Source: Ideonella_A sp031398385
GTDB lineage: Bacteria; Pseudomonadota; Gammaproteobacteria; Burkholderiales; Burkholderiaceae_C
Reading direction: 5' to 3'
Length of the DNA: 21,158 nucleotides
NCBI GenBank assembly: GCA_031398385.1
Contig: JANNNE010000350.1
Coordinates: forward strand, 1-21,158
Numbering within the stretch: the first letter of the stretch is position 1; the number at the start of each line of letters is the position of its first letter. The position numbers were made by a program, and so were the translations under genes. This document shows, piece by piece, positions 1 through 6,603 of the stretch. The notes under the pieces were generated by a model. That model saw only the letters and a program-made list of their open reading frames with translations, did no database searches and was not told where the DNA came from.

Positions 1-1623
1 GTAAGCAATTGCGATGTTGCCTCCACCAACTGGGCGCACTGGCACGATATACCGTGGCAGGACGCGCATCAGGTGGTCGGGAGACTGCAGGCAAGAATCG
101 CGAAAGCAGCAAAGGCAGGCGAATGGCGCAATGTCAAACGCCTGCAGAGACTTCTCACCCGCCCCATCAGCGCGAAAGCGTTGGCGGTCAAACGGGTCAC
201 CGAGAACCAGGGTCGCAAGACTCCGGGGATCGACCGGCAGACATGGAGTACTCCGGACGACAAGTGGCAGGCGGTCGGCACCTTGCACCACAAGGGTTAC
301 AAGCCGAAGCCGATGAGACGGGTCTACATCCCAAAAGCAAATGGTGACCGGCGCCCACTGGGCATCCCGACCATGCGCGACCGGGCCATGCAAGCGCTGC
401 ACCTGTTGGCGCTCGATCCGACGGCCGAGACAACCGGCGACGCTCACTCCTACGGTTTCCGCCGTGGGCGCTCGACGGCAGATGCGATCGAACAAGTGCG
501 CAATTCACTTGGACGAAAACATTCGCCGAAATGGGTGCTGGAGGGAGACATCAAAGGGTGTTTCGACAACATCAGTCATGAGTGGCTGCTCGCCCACGTC
601 CCGATGGACAAAGGCGTGTTGCGAAAGTGGCTGAAAGCCGGGTACTTCGAGGGCAATACCCTCTTTCCGACAGAGAGCGGGACACCGCAGGGCGGGATCA
701 TCTCGCCAGTTTTAGCGAACTTGGCACTGGACGGCCTGCAAAGCAAACTGGCGGGAATTTTCCGCACGGTACGCGATGCACGGGCGGCCAAGGTCAACTT
801 CGTGCGCTACGCCGATGACTTCATCATCACCGGCAGCTCGCGAGAGCTGCTGGAAGAGAAGATCAAACCGCTCGTACAGGAGTTCATGCGAGAGCGCGGG
901 CTCGAACTTTCAGAGAAAAAGACGTTGATCACGCATGTGGACGACGGCTTCGACTTTCTGGGATGGACGGCCCGCCGGCAAGGCGGCATGTTGTTGACGA
1001 AACCAGCCAGGAAGAACGTCAAGAACTTTCTGGAGAAGATTCGCGGGACGCTGCGGGAGATGCGCACGGCCAGACAGGAAGAGGTAATCGACAAGCTCAA
1101 CCCGGTGATAAGGGGCTGGGCGAATTACCACCGAAGCCAAATGGCAACGCGCACGTTCGCGAAGACCGACCACCAGATCTGGCAGGCGCTGTGGCGATGG
1201 GCTTGTCGCCGTCACCCCAACAAAGGGGAACGGTGGATCAAGGACCGGTACTTCCGGTGCATTGCAGGTCGAGATTGGCGGTTTGCAGAGAAGGACAAGG
1301 CACTGTTGACGCTGACGAACTTCCACAAGAAGCCACACGTCAAGATCGATGGCAGCCGAAATCCGTACAACCCGGAAGACGAGGACTACTTCGACACGCG
1401 CCTGGCGCGCAAGATGGAGTCCGACTTGGGCGGGCGCCGGAGGTTGGCGTGGTTGTGGTACTGGCAGGAAGGACTGTGTCCGATCTGCAGCCAGAAGATC
1501 ACGAAGACGACAGGGTGGCACATCCACCACGTCATCAAGCGATCGGAAGGCGGGTCGGATCAGATGAGCAATCTTCAACTGCTCCATCCGAACTGCCATC
1601 GGCAACACCACGTCAAAGAGTAA
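1..1623 (+). CDS. ltrA: Group II intron reverse transcriptase/maturase with HNH endonuclease (5' partial)
   Basis: Intron-encoded protein that binds the unspliced intron, assists splicing and copies it into DNA at a new site. The frame is open to base 1, so the true start lies outside the window. A GTG at 73 is only an internal candidate, because the residues before it (a W-H-D-I-P-W stretch at about 40-57) look like the conserved N-terminus of this family. Domains in order: RVT_N-like segment, RT with the DIKGCFDNI block (about 547-573), the TPQGGIISP block (about 682-708) and the catalytic YADD (808-819), maturase/X domain, then an HNH nuclease. The HNH has a CPIC zinc pair (1477-1488), an HIHH core (1519-1530) and a closing CHRQHH. 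All key residues are present, so it may be active. Recognised by family; the gene symbol is generic. Confidence 0.93.
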   Translation, partial: VSNCDVASTNWAHWHDIPWQDAHQVVGRLQARIAKAAKAGEWRNVKRLQRLLTRPISAKALAVKRVTENQGRKTPGIDRQTWSTPDDKWQAVGTLHHKGYKPKPMRRVYIPKANGDRRPLGIPTMRDRAMQALHLLALDPTAETTGDAHSYGFRRGRSTADAIEQVRNSLGRKHSPKWVLEGDIKGCFDNISHEWLLAHVPMDKGVLRKWLKAGYFEGNTLFPTESGTPQGGIISPVLANLALDGLQSKLAGIFRTVRDARAAKVNFVRYADDFIITGSSRELLEEKIKPLVQEFMRERGLELSEKKTLITHVDDGFDFLGWTARRQGGMLLTKPARKNVKNFLEKIRGTLREMRTARQEEVIDKLNPVIRGWANYHRSQMATRTFAKTDHQIWQALWRWACRRHPNKGERWIKDRYFRCIAGRDWRFAEKDKALLTLTNFHKKPHVKIDGSRNPYNPEDEDYFDTRLARKMESDLGGRRRLAWLWYWQEGLCPICSQKITKTTGWHIHHVIKRSEGGSDQMSNLQLLHPNCHRQHHVKE

Positions 1624-1701
1624 GTCAGGGGCACGGAAGAAGGCCCGAAAACTTTGCAGCGGTCGCCCATGCCGGAAACGGAGGGGGATTGCAGGCTGCT
1701 T

Positions 1702-1776
1702 GAGCCGGATGCGGGGAGACCCGCACGTCCGGTTCTTAGGTGTGGGACACGCCGCGAGGCGTGTTCCTTACCTGAC
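1702..1776 (+). ncRNA. Group II intron domains V and VI with 3' splice site
   Basis: Domain V begins GAGCCGGAUGCGG at 1702 and closes with CGUCCGGUUC ending at 1735. It forms the usual two-part helix around the catalytic core. Domain VI pairs AGG (1738-1740) with CCU (1771-1773), and the inner strand ending CACGCC with GGCGUG around a GCGA tetraloop. A1770 is left unpaired as the expected branch nucleotide. The intron ends at C1776. This is read by eye; a covariance-model search (Rfam group II D5) would be decisive. Confidence 0.85.
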
Positions 1777-1811
1777 TTCATACGAGGGTTCGATTCCCTT
1801 CACCCGCTCCA
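1777..1811 (+). tRNA. tRNA-Gly 3' exon (split by group II intron)
   Basis: Three-prime part of a tRNA. It has anticodon-stem bases TTC (1777-1779), a 4-nt variable loop, a 17-nt T arm (1784-1800: GAGGG stem, TTCGATT loop, CCCTT stem), an acceptor strand CACCCGC (1801-1807), a discriminator T and encoded CCA (1809-1811). The T arm and acceptor match what I remember of betaproteobacterial tRNA-Gly(UCC). The anticodon lies on the missing 5' side, so the identity is inferred. The sequence abuts the intron 3' splice site with no gap, implying insertion near tRNA positions 40/41. Confidence 0.72.
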
Positions 1812-1824
1812 TAGTTGCGTAAGC

Positions 1825-1839
1825 CCTTGTTTTTCAAGG
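1825..1839 (+). terminator. Short hairpin after the tRNA
   Basis: A perfect 5-bp inverted repeat, CCTTG and CAAGG, around a TTTTT loop, 14 bases after the tRNA CCA. Its position fits a weak terminator or processing signal for the tRNA transcript. It could also be what remains of a longer hairpin after element integration. There is no downstream U-tract. Confidence 0.3.
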
Positions 1840-1879
1840 AGTTTGTGCTGCTTGGCAGCCCGATCCGCAGGTCCCACTG

Positions 1880-2083
1880 CGAAAGTGCGGACCGATCATT
1901 GCGGGCTTCCAGAACCTCTCCAGGCGCCCCACTGGCATCTACGCGGTGCGCTTGTACGTCCCCAGCTCCCTGTAGCGTGCGGTCGGCAAGGACGTGTTGA
2001 CCAGAACCACTGGGTGCCGCGATCTGCGTCTTGCGAAAATCGTGGCCACAGAGTTGCTGCGCACGTCCAGCGGCCGAGCCTGA
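1880..2083 (+). pseudogene. Tyrosine recombinase (phage integrase) N-terminal remnant
   Basis: In reading frame 2, the bases after the tRNA encode a segment with NLSRRPTGIYAVRLYVPSSL, an in-frame TAG at 1973, then RAVGKDVL, a T-T-G turn and LRLAKIVATELL, ending at TGA 2081. This pattern (RRP-G-Y-VRL-VP, then a basic linker, then D-L-LAK) is typical of the N-terminal arm/core-binding part of proteobacterial tyrosine recombinases. The catalytic C-terminal half is absent, and the stop codon interrupts what is left. Its place beside a tRNA 3' end is where such integrases normally sit, so it is probably the scar of an integrated element. Recognition is by motif memory only. Confidence 0.55.
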
Positions 2084-2327
2084 GCTCCAGGCTGAAGTCA
2101 ATCCGCTGCGGTATGGGACGGGGGTCCGGGCAGGTGAATGCTCTCCTCGGTCCGGGGTGAGCTGCCTCTTGTGAGCCGACCCCGCTAGGCCGCGCGGCGC
2201 GACGATTTCGGCGAACCATCCAGCTCTTTGAGGAACTGCCCGATTCGGGCCTCCACGCTGGGGCCGACGTGGATGGAGGCTTCAACCCCGACGCGTCGTT
2301 GTTCTGCGAACCGGCAAAATCCCGGCG
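2084..2327. other. Non-coding or degraded stretch between integrase remnant and dioxygenase
   Basis: No gene is recognised here. A minus-strand frame stays open through this stretch and could encode residues such as VEASIHVGPSVEARIGQF, but it continues antisense to the dioxygenase gene and matches no family I know. The stretch is probably further debris of the decayed element. Confidence 0.4.
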
Positions 2328-3062
2328 ATGTCACATGACTTCCCACAATTTGTGCCCTCGCTGCTCGCATCAGATTGCTGCGAGAGATGGCGGCGCGAGA
2401 TCGAACCGGCGATTGACCGAGGCCGCAGCCTTGCCGACGAACCGGATTTTTCGCGCAGCAGTTCCTCGATCCGTCTTCGCGCATTGCGTGGCGGACCTGG
2501 CGCAATCGACCTGCGGGAAATGACCCGGCAGGTTTGGCGCGACCAGCTTCGATCAATGGTGCAGTCGATGCTCGGGACGAAAGCGGCCTTGCTCGCCGAC
2601 CAGTGTTGGGGACGCCGCCAGTTCGCGCCGGGTCGCTACCCCGACGGCCATTCCGCCCATGTCTGGCACCAGGACGGCGCGCTGCATTTCGATTTCGTCG
2701 CGCCGTATCCGGCCGATGCGCTGCTGAAGATGCTGACCTGCTGGATCGCGCTGACCCCATGTGGCGAAGACGCGCCCGGCCTGGAACTGATGCGCCAGCC
2801 GCTGCCTGACCTGCTGCCGCCCGCTGAACTCGATGCGAGGCGGGTCGACGAGCGGTTTGCGGCGACTGCCTTCTGGCGCCCCGTCTGCCAACCGGGCGAC
2901 GCCGTCGTGTTCAGCGGCGGCACGCTGCACCGCACTCATGTTGCGCCCGGCATGCACAAAGACCGCAGCAGCGTCGAACTGCGGTTTGTCGCCGCCGACG
3001 ACGACACGGCGCGCCTGCGCGACGAGCGCATCGCGCCGATCGCGCAGGAACGAGTTTTCTGA
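2328..3062 (+). CDS. PhyH-like Fe(II)/2-oxoglutarate dioxygenase
   Basis: A 244-residue protein of the phytanoyl-CoA dioxygenase superfamily, which couples oxidation of a substrate to decarboxylation of 2-oxoglutarate on a single iron. The iron facial triad is visible as His114-Gln-Asp116 (VWHQDGALHFDF) and a distal histidine in TLHRTH (His201, or His204). Arg213 or Arg219 in the following KDRSSVELRF segment is a candidate for binding 2-oxoglutarate. Residues 184-194 (RPVCQPGDAVV) give the usual Pro-Gly-Asp turn before the last iron ligand. The substrate cannot be predicted. The ATG at 2328 has a weak ribosome site. No obvious operon partner: it stands between mobile-element debris and a convergent CsbD gene. 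Confidence 0.75.
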   Translation: MSHDFPQFVPSLLASDCCERWRREIEPAIDRGRSLADEPDFSRSSSSIRLRALRGGPGAIDLREMTRQVWRDQLRSMVQSMLGTKAALLADQCWGRRQFAPGRYPDGHSAHVWHQDGALHFDFVAPYPADALLKMLTCWIALTPCGEDAPGLELMRQPLPDLLPPAELDARRVDERFAATAFWRPVCQPGDAVVFSGGTLHRTHVAPGMHKDRSSVELRFVAADDDTARLRDERIAPIAQERVF

Positions 3063-3082
3063 ACCGACGCCACATTGCGTGC

Positions 3083-3124
3083 ACCCCGGCTTCTCGGACG
3101 CTTACTGCGTCCTGGATCCGGGGT
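3083..3124 (+). terminator. Nested inverted repeat after the dioxygenase gene
   Basis: Two stacked perfect inverted repeats: outer ACCCCGG (3083-3089) with CCGGGGT (3118-3124), inner GGACGC (3096-3101) with GCGTCC (3107-3112) around TTACT. Unpaired bases (CTTCTC against TGGAT) separate the two stems. It lies 21 bases past the dioxygenase stop and before a convergent gene, which fits a bidirectional terminator, but there is no T-run. Confidence 0.45.
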
Positions 3125-3217
3125 TGCGTAACAGTGGTGCAAAAGCCGCCAGCAGGCCCGTCCTGAACAGCGGCTTCGGTTCCTCACCGAACAGCACGGA
3201 AGCGGACGCAGCTGATG

Positions 3218-3403
3218 TCAAGCCTTGTCGATGATGTTCTTGAGCTTCTCCTTGCCGTCACCGATCTTGGCCTGAGTTTTGCCGGCCACTTGGTCAACCT
3301 TCCCTTCCGCCTTCAGCCGGTCATTGCCGACGGCTTTGCCAACGGCCTCCTTGAGCTTGCCTTTCGCGTTCTCGGCGCGACCCTTTACTTGATCCTTGTT
3401 CAT
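3218..3403 (-). CDS. CsbD-like stress-response protein
   Basis: A 61-residue, highly charged protein matching the CsbD family: it begins MNKDQVKGRAENAKGKLKEA and continues with a K-AEGKVDQVAGK repeat-like segment to the C-terminus. Family members are small hydrophilic proteins induced by general stress (sigma-B in Bacillus, RpoS/envelope stress in proteobacteria); their molecular role is unknown. The start at 3403 is chosen because AGAAGG lies 8-13 bases upstream and the protein then aligns with the family from residue 1. A longer frame to 3493 exists but lacks family similarity. Lys/Glu/Ala-rich composition predicts a mostly helical or disordered protein. Confidence 0.9.
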   Translation of the reverse strand: MNKDQVKGRAENAKGKLKEAVGKAVGNDRLKAEGKVDQVAGKTQAKIGDGKEKLKNIIDKA

Positions 3404-3420
3404 ACCATGCCCTTCTGAAA

Positions 3421-3439
3421 CACCGCGGGAATCGCGGTG
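3421..3439 (-). promoter_or_regulatory. Hairpin in the csbD leader
   Basis: A perfect 7-bp inverted repeat, CACCGCG and CGCGGTG around GGAAT, sits about 18 bases upstream of the csbD-like start and just outside its ribosome site. It could be an RNA stem-loop in the 5' leader or a DNA operator. No partner regulator is visible nearby. Confidence 0.3.
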
Positions 3440-3693
3440 ATGGAGCGACTTTGCTCTCAGCCAAAAGACGGCGCTGTCAGCCGCTAGCAGCACGCAGCGT
3501 AGGCAAGCGCCTCATCCTGGAGCCAAGGCGCACGGCCGCCGCCAGCTCGCTGTCGTCAGGCAGAGTCGCGTCGACATCAAGCCAGCCCGCATGGCAGCGA
3601 ACGAGCGGGAGGCGGCCCCCTTGTCGCGGCCGATGCCCTTCAATCGCAATCACGAAGCGGGCACCGAACAAGCAGGCGGTGCCTGCGGCGGTG
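3440..3693. other. Unassigned stretch, possible degraded coding sequence
   Basis: No recognised gene. On the minus strand a frame ending at 3477 reads protein-like near its C-terminus (HAGWLDVDATLPDDSELAAA at about 3520-3580) but has no convincing start, because its upstream part is antisense to the plus-strand hypothetical gene. It may be the tail of a broken gene. The plus-strand reading of the same bases is rich in Arg/Ser and looks like a shadow frame. Confidence 0.3.
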
Positions 3694-3945
3694 ATGCTGC
3701 ACGACCTGCTCGAGAAGAAGCGCGGAGCCGAGGCGCAGGCCATGACCGCAACACCGAAGCGAAGCCGCAAGGCACCCGCGCTGCCACCGGGCGCAGGTTC
3801 CGACGGCATCGGTGCCACACCGCCCGACGTGCGTGCTGCGGCCGTGTCAAGACGCCTGGATCAGGCGGGTCTGGCGCGCATCCAGGGTCATATCGGCACC
3901 CAGGTGCGTCAGGCGCAGGCCAAGCGCGACCGGCGCGGCGGCTGA
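3694..3945 (+). CDS. Hypothetical small basic protein
   Basis: A possible 83-residue protein starting at ATG 3694 (MLHDLLEKKRGAEAQ), or at ATG 3742 (MTATPKRSRK, 67 residues). The C-terminal half (VRAAAVSRRLDQAGLARIQG onwards) is Arg/Ala/Gln-rich, has G or C at most third codon positions, and would form an amphipathic helix. No domain, signal peptide or membrane segment is seen, and I do not recognise a family. The start is uncertain because neither ATG has a strong ribosome site. It stands alone, convergent with the cupin gene to its right. Confidence 0.4.
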   Translation: MLHDLLEKKRGAEAQAMTATPKRSRKAPALPPGAGSDGIGATPPDVRAAAVSRRLDQAGLARIQGHIGTQVRQAQAKRDRRGG

Positions 3946-3993
3946 CGGCCCGCGCCACATCGGCCAGCAGCTGCGACGCTGGTCACCGGCCCG

Positions 3994-4557
3994 TCAGCGG
4001 ACGAACTGGTCGACGTAGCCGCCGCCCAGTCCGCAACGCTCGTAGTGCTGGCGGCACATCTCGATCTTGGTGAATACGTCCTCGTAGCCGGTCTGCTTGC
4101 CGAACGGGTCGACATAGATCATGGCGCCGGTGATGTGAAACAGCGTGATCATCTCGCTCACGTCGTCGGGCACCACCAGCGTATGGGTCTCGCCCGGCGG
4201 CTCGAACACATAGGAGCCCGGTTCCGCTTTCCAGTCGTGTTCCAGGTAGTACCAGCTTCCGCGCAGTACATAGCCGTGCACCGGGGCCGGGTGCCGATGC
4301 CGGCTCAGCACGCCCGATCGGCGCACCCGCAGCAGATTGACCCAGTAGCCCTGCACCGTGTTCAGGCACAGCGGCCGGAACCAGACGTTTTCCATTTGCG
4401 GAACCCACACGCGCTCGTCCTCGGGCAGCGCAGCGGGCACGACGATCTCGGCCGAGACCTCCGGTGGAAACGGCAATTGATAGGGCATGCGCGACAAGTC
4501 CGCGGCGTCGCCCGTTGCGGTGGAGGATGAAGACGAGGGGGTGTGGTCAGCGTTCAT
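3994..4557 (-). CDS. Cupin, 2,4'-dihydroxyacetophenone-dioxygenase-like
   Basis: A 187-residue single-domain cupin resembling 2,4'-dihydroxyacetophenone dioxygenase, a non-haem iron enzyme that cleaves a C-C bond in a hydroxylated aryl ketone. Metal-site residues are visible in SRHRHPAPVHGYVLRGSW (His87, His89, with His94 where many cupins have Glu) and in PPGETHTLV (Glu123, His125), consistent with a three-histidine iron site. The start at 4557 (MNADHTPSS) is preferred over 4578 because AGGG lies 9-12 bases upstream; the upstream ATG overlaps the SDR stop and has no ribosome site. It is the second gene of a two-gene operon with the SDR. Actual substrate unknown. Confidence 0.75.
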   Translation of the reverse strand: MNADHTPSSSSSTATGDAADLSRMPYQLPFPPEVSAEIVVPAALPEDERVWVPQMENVWFRPLCLNTVQGYWVNLLRVRRSGVLSRHRHPAPVHGYVLRGSWYYLEHDWKAEPGSYVFEPPGETHTLVVPDDVSEMITLFHITGAMIYVDPFGKQTGYEDVFTKIEMCRQHYERCGLGGGYVDQFVR

Positions 4558-4570
4558 CGGTTCGACCCTG

Positions 4571-5275
4571 TCATGCAATCAGATAACCGCCGTCGACCGG
4601 CAGCACCACCCCGGTGACAAATGCCGCGGCGGACGAGCACAGGAACAGCACCGGCCCGGCCACGTCGTCCGGTGTACCCCAGCGCCCCATCGGCGTGCGC
4701 GACAGCACCGCGGCGCTGCGCGCCGGATCATCCTGCAGCGCCTGTGTCAGCGGGGTGGCGATCCAGCCGGGCGCTACCGCGTTGACCCGGATGCCCTGGG
4801 GCGCCCAGGCGATGGCCAGACTTTTCGTCAGCTGCGCGATGCCGCCCTTGCTGGCGCTGTAGGCGGGCACCAGGCCGCCACCGAAGAAGCTCAGCATCGA
4901 AGCCAGGTTGACGACGCTGCCGCGCGACCGGGCCAGCAGCGGCTGCACGGCGGTCGAGACCCGCATGCTGCCGTTGAGGTTGATGTCGATCACGCGGGCG
5001 AATACGTCCGGGCTCATTTCGTCGCCGCGCCGGATCACGCCGGCGGCGTTGACCAGGATATCGAGCCGCTCCAGCCCGGCCGCAATCCGATCGATGGCCG
5101 CTTGGTCGGTAACGTCCAGCGATTCGACGATCAGACCTGCGTGATCGCCCGGTGCCGGCAGGCCGGCAACGATCACCGTCGCCCCCGCGCGCTGCAAGGC
5201 ACGTGCAATGCCCAGGCCGATGCCGCTCGTGCCGCCGGTGACCAGCGCCGTCTTGCCGGAAAAGTCGAAAGCCAT
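4571..5275 (-). CDS. Short-chain dehydrogenase/reductase
   Basis: A 234-residue classical SDR, a cytosolic NAD(P)-dependent oxidoreductase acting on alcohol/carbonyl groups. Motifs: TGGTSGIG at residues 13-20 (cofactor loop), NAAG at 76-79, Asn99, Ser126, and Tyr139-x-x-x-Lys143 in PAYSASKGG, so the catalytic tetrad is complete. The end of the second strand (VIVAGLP) has no acidic residue, which leans towards NADP but is not decisive. CAGGAGAT lies just upstream of the ATG at 5275, a strong ribosome site. The downstream cupin begins 13 bases after the stop, suggesting co-transcription. Similar to gluconate-5-dehydrogenase/3-oxoacyl-ACP-reductase-like SDRs; substrate not predictable. Confidence 0.88.
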   Translation of the reverse strand: MAFDFSGKTALVTGGTSGIGLGIARALQRAGATVIVAGLPAPGDHAGLIVESLDVTDQAAIDRIAAGLERLDILVNAAGVIRRGDEMSPDVFARVIDINLNGSMRVSTAVQPLLARSRGSVVNLASMLSFFGGGLVPAYSASKGGIAQLTKSLAIAWAPQGIRVNAVAPGWIATPLTQALQDDPARSAAVLSRTPMGRWGTPDDVAGPVLFLCSSAAAFVTGVVLPVDGGYLIA

Positions 5276-5418
5276 CCAGATCTCCTGATCGGCGTCGATC
5301 GATGTGTCGAGCCGTCACGCGGTTCGGCGATGATGCCGCATGTTGTCGTCGCCCGCGCGACCCCTCATGGGCGCGGCGCGGGCATGATGCGGGCAGGTTT
5401 CAACTTCGAGCACTCGAC

Positions 5419-6570
5419 ATGACGTTTTCCAAGACGCAGCCGCAAACCATCAGCGCGCAGGCACTGGGGTGGATCGACGACGAGACGCGCGCCATCACGC
5501 CGCCGATCCATGTCTCGTCGACCTATCTGCGCGACCCCGACAACCAGTACCGCTCCGGCCGCGTCTATGCACGCGCCGACAACCCGGCCTTCGATCAAGC
5601 CGAGGCGGTCATCAGCCGGCTCGAGGAAGGCGCGGCGGCGATATTGTTCGCCTCCGGCATGGCGGCGGCCACCGCGGTTTTCCAGTCGCTCGCGCCGGGC
5701 GATCATGTACTGGCGCCCAAGGTGATGTACTGGTCGCTGCGCAACTGGCTGATGGGTTTTGCCACCTCGTGGGGGCTGGAGGTCGAGTTGATCGACATGA
5801 CCGATCCGGCCGCGGTGCAGGCCGCGGTGCGTCCCGGCCGGACACGCCTGATCTGGATCGAGACCCCGGCCAATCCGCTGTGGACCGTGACCGACATTCA
5901 AGCCACCGCCGCCATTGCACACGCAGCCGGCGCACGCCTCGCGGTCGATTCAACGGTCGCGACACCGGTGCTGACCCGCCCGCTCACGCTGGGTGCCGAC
6001 CTGGTGATGCACGCCGCCACCAAATACCTGAATGGCCATTCCGACATCATTGCCGGCGTGCTGGTGACGCGGCAGGACGACGCGTCCTGGCAGACCCTGC
6101 GCAAGTTGCGCGCCCAGCTGGGCGCCACGCTGGGCTCGTTCGAATCGTGGCTGCTGTTGCGCGGCATGCGCACCTTGTATTTGCGGGTCCACGCTGCATC
6201 GGAAGCGGCGCTGCAGATCGCCGGGCATTTCGATGGTCACCCGCGGGTCGCCGAGGTGTTGTACCCCGGCCTGCCCGGCAATGCCGGCCACGTTGTCGCG
6301 GCACGCCAGATGCACGGCGGCTTCGGCGGCATGTTGTCGCTTCGGGTGGCCGGCGGTGAAGCGGCAGCCATCGCGACCGCCGCCAAGGTCGAGTTGTGGA
6401 AGCGCGCGACGTCGCTGGGCGGAGTCGAAAGCCTAATCGAACACCGGGCCAGCATCGAAGGTGCGGGATCCCCTGTGCCGACCGATCTGCTGCGGCTGTC
6501 GGTGGGCATCGAACATGTTGACGATCTGATCGCCGATCTGGAGCAGGCCCTGCAGGCCGCACAGCCGTAG
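5419..6570 (+). CDS. Trans-sulfuration family PLP enzyme (cystathionine gamma-synthase/lyase-like)
   Basis: A 383-residue fold-type I PLP enzyme of the Cys/Met metabolism family, which carries out beta- or gamma-elimination or replacement on sulfur amino acids. The PLP lysine is Lys202 in ATKYLNGHSD; Asp177 in AVDSTVATP contacts the cofactor ring. YARADNP (residues 50-56) corresponds to the family's Tyr-x-Arg-x-x-Asn-Pro phosphate-binding motif from the neighbouring subunit, and ASGMAA (79-84) forms the phosphate cup. Length is normal. The ATG at 5419 aligns with the family N-terminus, although the ribosome site is weak. It is divergent from the SDR-cupin pair. Whether it is a gamma-synthase, gamma-lyase or beta-lyase cannot be settled from sequence alone. 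Confidence 0.88.
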   Translation: MTFSKTQPQTISAQALGWIDDETRAITPPIHVSSTYLRDPDNQYRSGRVYARADNPAFDQAEAVISRLEEGAAAILFASGMAAATAVFQSLAPGDHVLAPKVMYWSLRNWLMGFATSWGLEVELIDMTDPAAVQAAVRPGRTRLIWIETPANPLWTVTDIQATAAIAHAAGARLAVDSTVATPVLTRPLTLGADLVMHAATKYLNGHSDIIAGVLVTRQDDASWQTLRKLRAQLGATLGSFESWLLLRGMRTLYLRVHAASEAALQIAGHFDGHPRVAEVLYPGLPGNAGHVVAARQMHGGFGGMLSLRVAGGEAAAIATAAKVELWKRATSLGGVESLIEHRASIEGAGSPVPTDLLRLSVGIEHVDDLIADLEQALQAAQP

Positions 6571-6572
6571 CG

Positions 6573-6589
6573 CGGCCCGCCAGGGGCCG
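6573..6589. terminator. Hairpin between convergent genes
   Basis: CGGCCC (6573-6578) pairs with GGGCCG (6584-6589) around a 5-base loop in the 33-base gap between the PLP-enzyme stop and the pxpA stop. A GC-only stem without a T-run fits a weak bidirectional terminator. Confidence 0.35.
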
Positions 6590-6603
6590 AACAGCCGCCC
6601 GCT

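Larger units (their letters stand above)
1..1776 (+). mobile_element. Group II intron, 3' part (5' end outside window)
   Basis: A retroelement whose RNA self-splices and whose encoded protein supports splicing and retrohoming. Seen directly: an intact RT/maturase/HNH reading frame (1-1623), then a 34-nt domain V helix (1702-1735) and a domain VI helix (about 1737-1773) with an unpaired A at 1770. That A is seven bases from a terminal AC at 1775-1776, the usual branch-point spacing. The 5' splice site, domain I and the protein start lie left of base 1. The protein type (N-terminal RVT_N-like region, HNH at the C-terminus) suggests a chloroplast-like (CL) class intron; that class call is an inference. 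The 3' exon is part of a tRNA gene. Confidence 0.88.

Noticed and set aside
1654..2160. Plus-strand open frame running from the intron 3' end across the tRNA
   Set aside because: It crosses the domain V/VI RNA and the tRNA exon, and shows no protein family character.
2185..2760. 191-residue minus-strand frame
   Set aside because: Most of it is antisense to the PhyH-like dioxygenase, and it has the Arg/Ala-rich look of a shadow frame in GC-rich DNA.
3083..3124. Integron attC site
   Set aside because: The nested stems are reminiscent, but the flanking bases do not give the required GTTRRRY / RYYYAAC core sites, and no integron integrase is nearby.
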